NCBI GenBank assembly: GCA_965277535.1
Contig: OZ255825.1
Span: forward strand, 434,001 to 498,000
Reading direction: 5' to 3'
Length of the DNA stretch: 64,000 bases
Source: Ilyomonas sp965277535
Lineage (GTDB): Bacteria; Bacteroidota; Bacteroidia; Chitinophagales; Chitinophagaceae
Shown: in pieces, positions 62,601-64,000 of the stretch
Position numbering within the stretch: position 1 is the first letter of the stretch
How the letters are laid out: each line of letters opens with the position of its first letter
The notes under the pieces: model-generated
What the model was told of the DNA's origin: nothing
The model's input: only the letters and a program-made list of their open reading frames with translations
Databases searched by the model: none
Made by a program: the position numbers and the translations under genes

Positions 62601-63080
62601 GTTGACGGTTCAGTTCTTACGCCAAAATTCAACACCAATCCACCTAATCCATCTGTGCCGTATGCGTTTCAAACACTGGCAGTAAACATGCGTGGCTACA
62701 ATCAAAACTTAGCCAACGGCAACAACGATTTAATTATCAACAGTGAGTTTCGTTTGCCTGTGTTTAGCACGTTCTTCAATAAGCCTATCAACAATGCATT
62801 TGTTAGAAACTTTCAGTTGACTCAGTTTATTGATTTGGGTACGGCTTGGGACGGAACGGTTAAAAACATTGCCCGCCCAAGCGAGAATTATACCGATCCA
62901 ACAACGCCGGTATCTATCAAAATTAGGTCGGGAGGTATAGGTCCATTAGCCGGCGGTTATGGCTTTGGTGCCCGTACTACATTGTTGGGCTATTTCATTA
63001 AATACGACGTTGGCTGGCAAATGAAAGGAATATTTAAAGGCAGCCCTGTTTCGTATTTGGCACTGGGCTTAGATTTTTAA
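59679..63080 (+). CDS. Large exported protein: inactive peptidase-like domain, beta-propeller, outer-membrane barrel
   Basis: An 1133-residue protein with a signal peptide (SSAFVFLIALFPFFVFAQ). Residues about 30-290 resemble gluzincin peptidase domains, with PKWLTDGYVAYIAQ at the expected helix, but the zinc-binding H-E-x-x-H is replaced near VRQGIGRILTD, so it is not a working protease. Residues about 300-620 look like a TolB/PD40 propeller (ITNDVFDDLNPTVVAF, IFSSNRPGPNATNS). From about 730 to the end, alternating strands form an outer-membrane barrel (NVGADARYYVPIYRNFIWAG, SEFRLPVFSTFF, ending LGLDF). Function unknown, probably envelope biogenesis. Confidence 0.8.
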   Translation: MQSNRLLSSAFVFLIALFPFFVFAQVNTVDYGKNRIQYKKFHWKFYQTENFNTYSSQGGLELGKFVAQTAEEELKSIEQATEYSLQRKANIIVYNTYDDYKQSNIGLGIDWQNAGGLTKLVNNKMVLYFNGDHENLRMQVRQGIGRILTDNILFGDDIGEVASNAALLDLPKWLTDGYVAYIAQNWSTSLDDQLKSAMLSGTYKNFYQFAFKQPDLAGHAFWYYVQEKYKKENVTYFLYLARLYKNLNTASLRVAKKKFKNVLDDFMQYESGKYFNDIKGRRNAPKGKLSVVEETTKSDFFRFNGNPNPRNNSYAVVEFTKGVYQVKYVDNNYDEHVLLKYGVRTYQGDINPNYPILAWDGKGSRLLVVYWKEGKINMFVYDVIANFKRFKQQIEGFDQVLDAGFMLDAGTLLLSAVKNGHSDIFTYKIETGRIKQITNDVFDDLNPTVVAFPNRVGIIFSSNRPGPNATNSDTALPSRNHFNIFLVDINNNSEIKQISQLTNVKFGDAKYPMQYNVNHFTYINDENGISNRWAGFFTTQRNGLDTLWYVGDQVLRNPGGKELDSTLSAWQKSKPDSVSYFQVYKDSTYTFPITNYQSSLLETRIAGNNGQVSEVRREGDYKFLYKLKPDSLALRRRNVNPRPTDYIKQLLIHERLAKGASTIAQPTDSSQNNNKGNNLFQNEFENDKKDTATNHTTETPTAVVPRKTGLLANAGLFDYGLKFSADYVLAGFTNNIIFNRYQPYAGGAGPIRLDNGQDLSWMFRVGVSDVMEDIKLIGGFRFGTTISDKDAFLSLQNYRHRIDWGITYYRSNVNNYQNFYQPGNVDPTGLDKSLLSNNVVTNLYQANASFPIDEVRSVRLTAGVRTDKGIIKPFPYPDALKLQDSTAKTLITRLEYVYDNTIAPAQNIWNGLRWKVYTDFWAPMGKTSLKGKHILNVGADARYYVPIYRNFIWAGRVAADFSMGDAKVIYYLGGVDGSVLTPKFNTNPPNPSVPYAFQTLAVNMRGYNQNLANGNNDLIINSEFRLPVFSTFFNKPINNAFVRNFQLTQFIDLGTAWDGTVKNIARPSENYTDPTTPVSIKIRSGGIGPLAGGYGFGARTTLLGYFIKYDVGWQMKGIFKGSPVSYLALGLDF

Positions 63081-63088
63081 AAAAGCTT

Positions 63089-63142
63089 GTCCCGCAGATT
63101 ATCGCAGAATAAAAACATAACATCTGCGATAATCTGCGGGAC
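63089..63142. terminator. Bidirectional terminator of repeat origin
   Basis: Perfect 20-bp arms 63089-63108 and 63123-63142 (GTCCCGCAGATTATCGCAGA and its complement), loop 14 bases. A-rich on the left and T-rich on the right, so it can stop transcription from both converging genes. CGCAGATTATCGCAGA-like units are also a common dispersed repeat in this phylum. Confidence 0.85.
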
Positions 63143-63153
63143 TTTTTTTATGC

Positions 63154-64000
63154 TTACGATTTCTTTACAAAAACAAACTTGCTATGGTCAGCTTTGTAAA
63201 TGGCATCATAAAAAAGAACAAGTTTGTTATAGGCTGAAGGCGCAAATCTTCCTTCAGCCCTTTTAAAATATCGCTGGCAAATAATTTCATCATCACCTGT
63301 TTGGAAACGAATGTTATAATCGCCAAACTCATTCGTAATTATTACATCTTTTGGTTTTGCCTCAATTTCATAACCGGTTGGCAATTGAATGTGAATCGTA
63401 TCAATATGGGTATAACCATATCGCAGGCAAACATCAAACTTACGGTCATCGTCGGGTGAAAACTTATTATTGTTTTTGGTCAAAATATCAGGCATCACAA
63501 ACATACGTTTGCCTGTAATGGTGGCATAGTTATCCGCGGTTATTTGCAAGGCTTCTTCCGTAACAGGCTTCTGTAAAGCCTCTTCTTTATAATTGAAAGA
63601 AACAACATCGTATGTAGGAATATCAAACCCTTTTTTCAAATCTTCTAACTGTTCTTTCTTCGTTTTAAAATGAAGCATCCTATGAATATCATCCCCTTCC
63701 AAACATTTATAAACCGAATGCACTTCTGCTGTTAGTTTGCCATTATCATCAATTGTAGCTTTAATATTTCTCACCTGCAAATTATCGGCTGCATTGTAAT
63801 GAATGGTGTTCACAACATGTCCTCCGGCCTCATCAATTAAAACCGCTTGCCGGTTGCCTGTAAAATTGCTGATGTAATCTGTAGGAAGCGTTTGGCTCGT
63901 ACATTCCAGCCACATCGTGTCGTGTGGCAAAGGCACACAAACCGTTGCATGATTAAATTGGTTGGATGGAAAATCAGCCATCAGGCTGGCTGCGTTGCTG
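63154..64000 (-). CDS. DUF3857/transglutaminase-type protein, C-terminal part; 5' end outside window
   Basis: The frame is open to the right edge: codons before the Met at 63981 read NAASL and join the following residues without a break. The visible 280 residues match the end of Bacteroidota DUF3857-transglutaminase proteins: PSNQFNHATVCVPL, then WLECTSQTLPTDYISNF, which carries the segment after the transglutaminase core, and a final beta-rich DUF3858-like domain (LRYGYTHIDTIHIQLPTGYEI). The catalytic Cys would be outside the window. Probably exported, but the signal is not visible. Confidence 0.78.
   Translation of the reverse strand, partial: SNAASLMADFPSNQFNHATVCVPLPHDTMWLECTSQTLPTDYISNFTGNRQAVLIDEAGGHVVNTIHYNAADNLQVRNIKATIDDNGKLTAEVHSVYKCLEGDDIHRMLHFKTKKEQLEDLKKGFDIPTYDVVSFNYKEEALQKPVTEEALQITADNYATITGKRMFVMPDILTKNNNKFSPDDDRKFDVCLRYGYTHIDTIHIQLPTGYEIEAKPKDVIITNEFGDYNIRFQTGDDEIICQRYFKRAEGRFAPSAYNKLVLFYDAIYKADHSKFVFVKKS

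Noticed and set aside
1..64000. CRISPR arrays, prophage or insertion sequences
   Set aside because: No regularly spaced direct repeats with unique spacers, no transposase, integrase or phage structural genes were recognised.

Overview
The window looks like a chromosomal segment of a Bacteroidota bacterium, most likely a Chitinophagaceae relative. The base composition is AT-rich and Shine-Dalgarno signals are nearly absent. Candidate promoters fit the Bacteroidota -7 consensus TAnnTTTG, and many Sec or lipoprotein signal peptides and outer-membrane barrels are present. The flexirubin-type pigment genes and a tyrosine ammonia-lyase close to the Flavobacterium enzyme fit the same assignment. Placement below phylum is inference.

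Layout. (1) 1-4.2 kb: an edge-truncated rRNA m5C methyltransferase, a lipoprotein, a small DUF5679-like protein, an FkbM methyltransferase and a secreted fucosidase-like protein. (2) 4.4-20.0 kb: a one-directional Wzx/Wzy-type exopolysaccharide locus. It holds an SLBB export porin, a Wzz-like protein, a flippase, a polymerase, four glycosyltransferases, heptose-kinase and heptose-nucleotidyltransferase homologues, two nucleotide-sugar short-chain enzymes, an initiating sugar-phosphate transferase and, slightly apart, GmhA. (3) 20.1-21.5 kb: a TPR protein, an exported glyoxalase-fold protein and tRNA-Arg(CCT). (4) 21.6-42.3 kb: a flexirubin-type aryl-polyene/dialkylresorcinol cluster in four transcription blocks. 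A plus-strand block (21.6-26.0) converges with a minus-strand block (32.8-26.0), which diverges at a REP-like array from two plus-strand blocks (33.2-36.7 and 37.9-42.3). (5) 42.5-52.1 kb: barrel protein, S41 peptidase, a glycerol catabolism set (glpK, glpD, glpF), a CocE-type hydrolase, DUF1810 and a LOG-family protein. (6) 52.3-55.9 kb: an AraC-type regulator followed by two flavin monooxygenases, the second a clear Tet(X) relative, then a frameshifted gene remnant. (7) 55.9-64 kb: GH13 alpha-glucosidase, small unknowns, a barrel protein, an MBL hydrolase, a large propeller-plus-barrel protein and an edge-truncated transglutaminase-family protein.

How the pigment genes should work together (inference from family roles): tyrosine ammonia-lyase makes 4-coumarate, the AMP-ligase activates it, and two stand-alone acyl carrier proteins are armed by two phosphopantetheinyl transferases. 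Ketosynthases, FabG and hotdog dehydratases elongate the polyene. DarA and DarB build the dialkylresorcinol partner, whose saturated chains may be supplied by a FabI-type enoyl reductase. An ABC-2 exporter is encoded within the cluster.

The most interesting signals beyond ordinary genes are: a dispersed 12-mer GYAAAAACAAAC with 13 exact copies that avoids most of the exopolysaccharide locus; several families of intergenic palindromes; a Tet(X) orthologue with one altered substrate-contact residue; a set of half, dead and intact ketosynthases in one operon; and a HicBA pair lodged inside the pigment operon. I saw no CRISPR array, prophage, transposase or replication origin.
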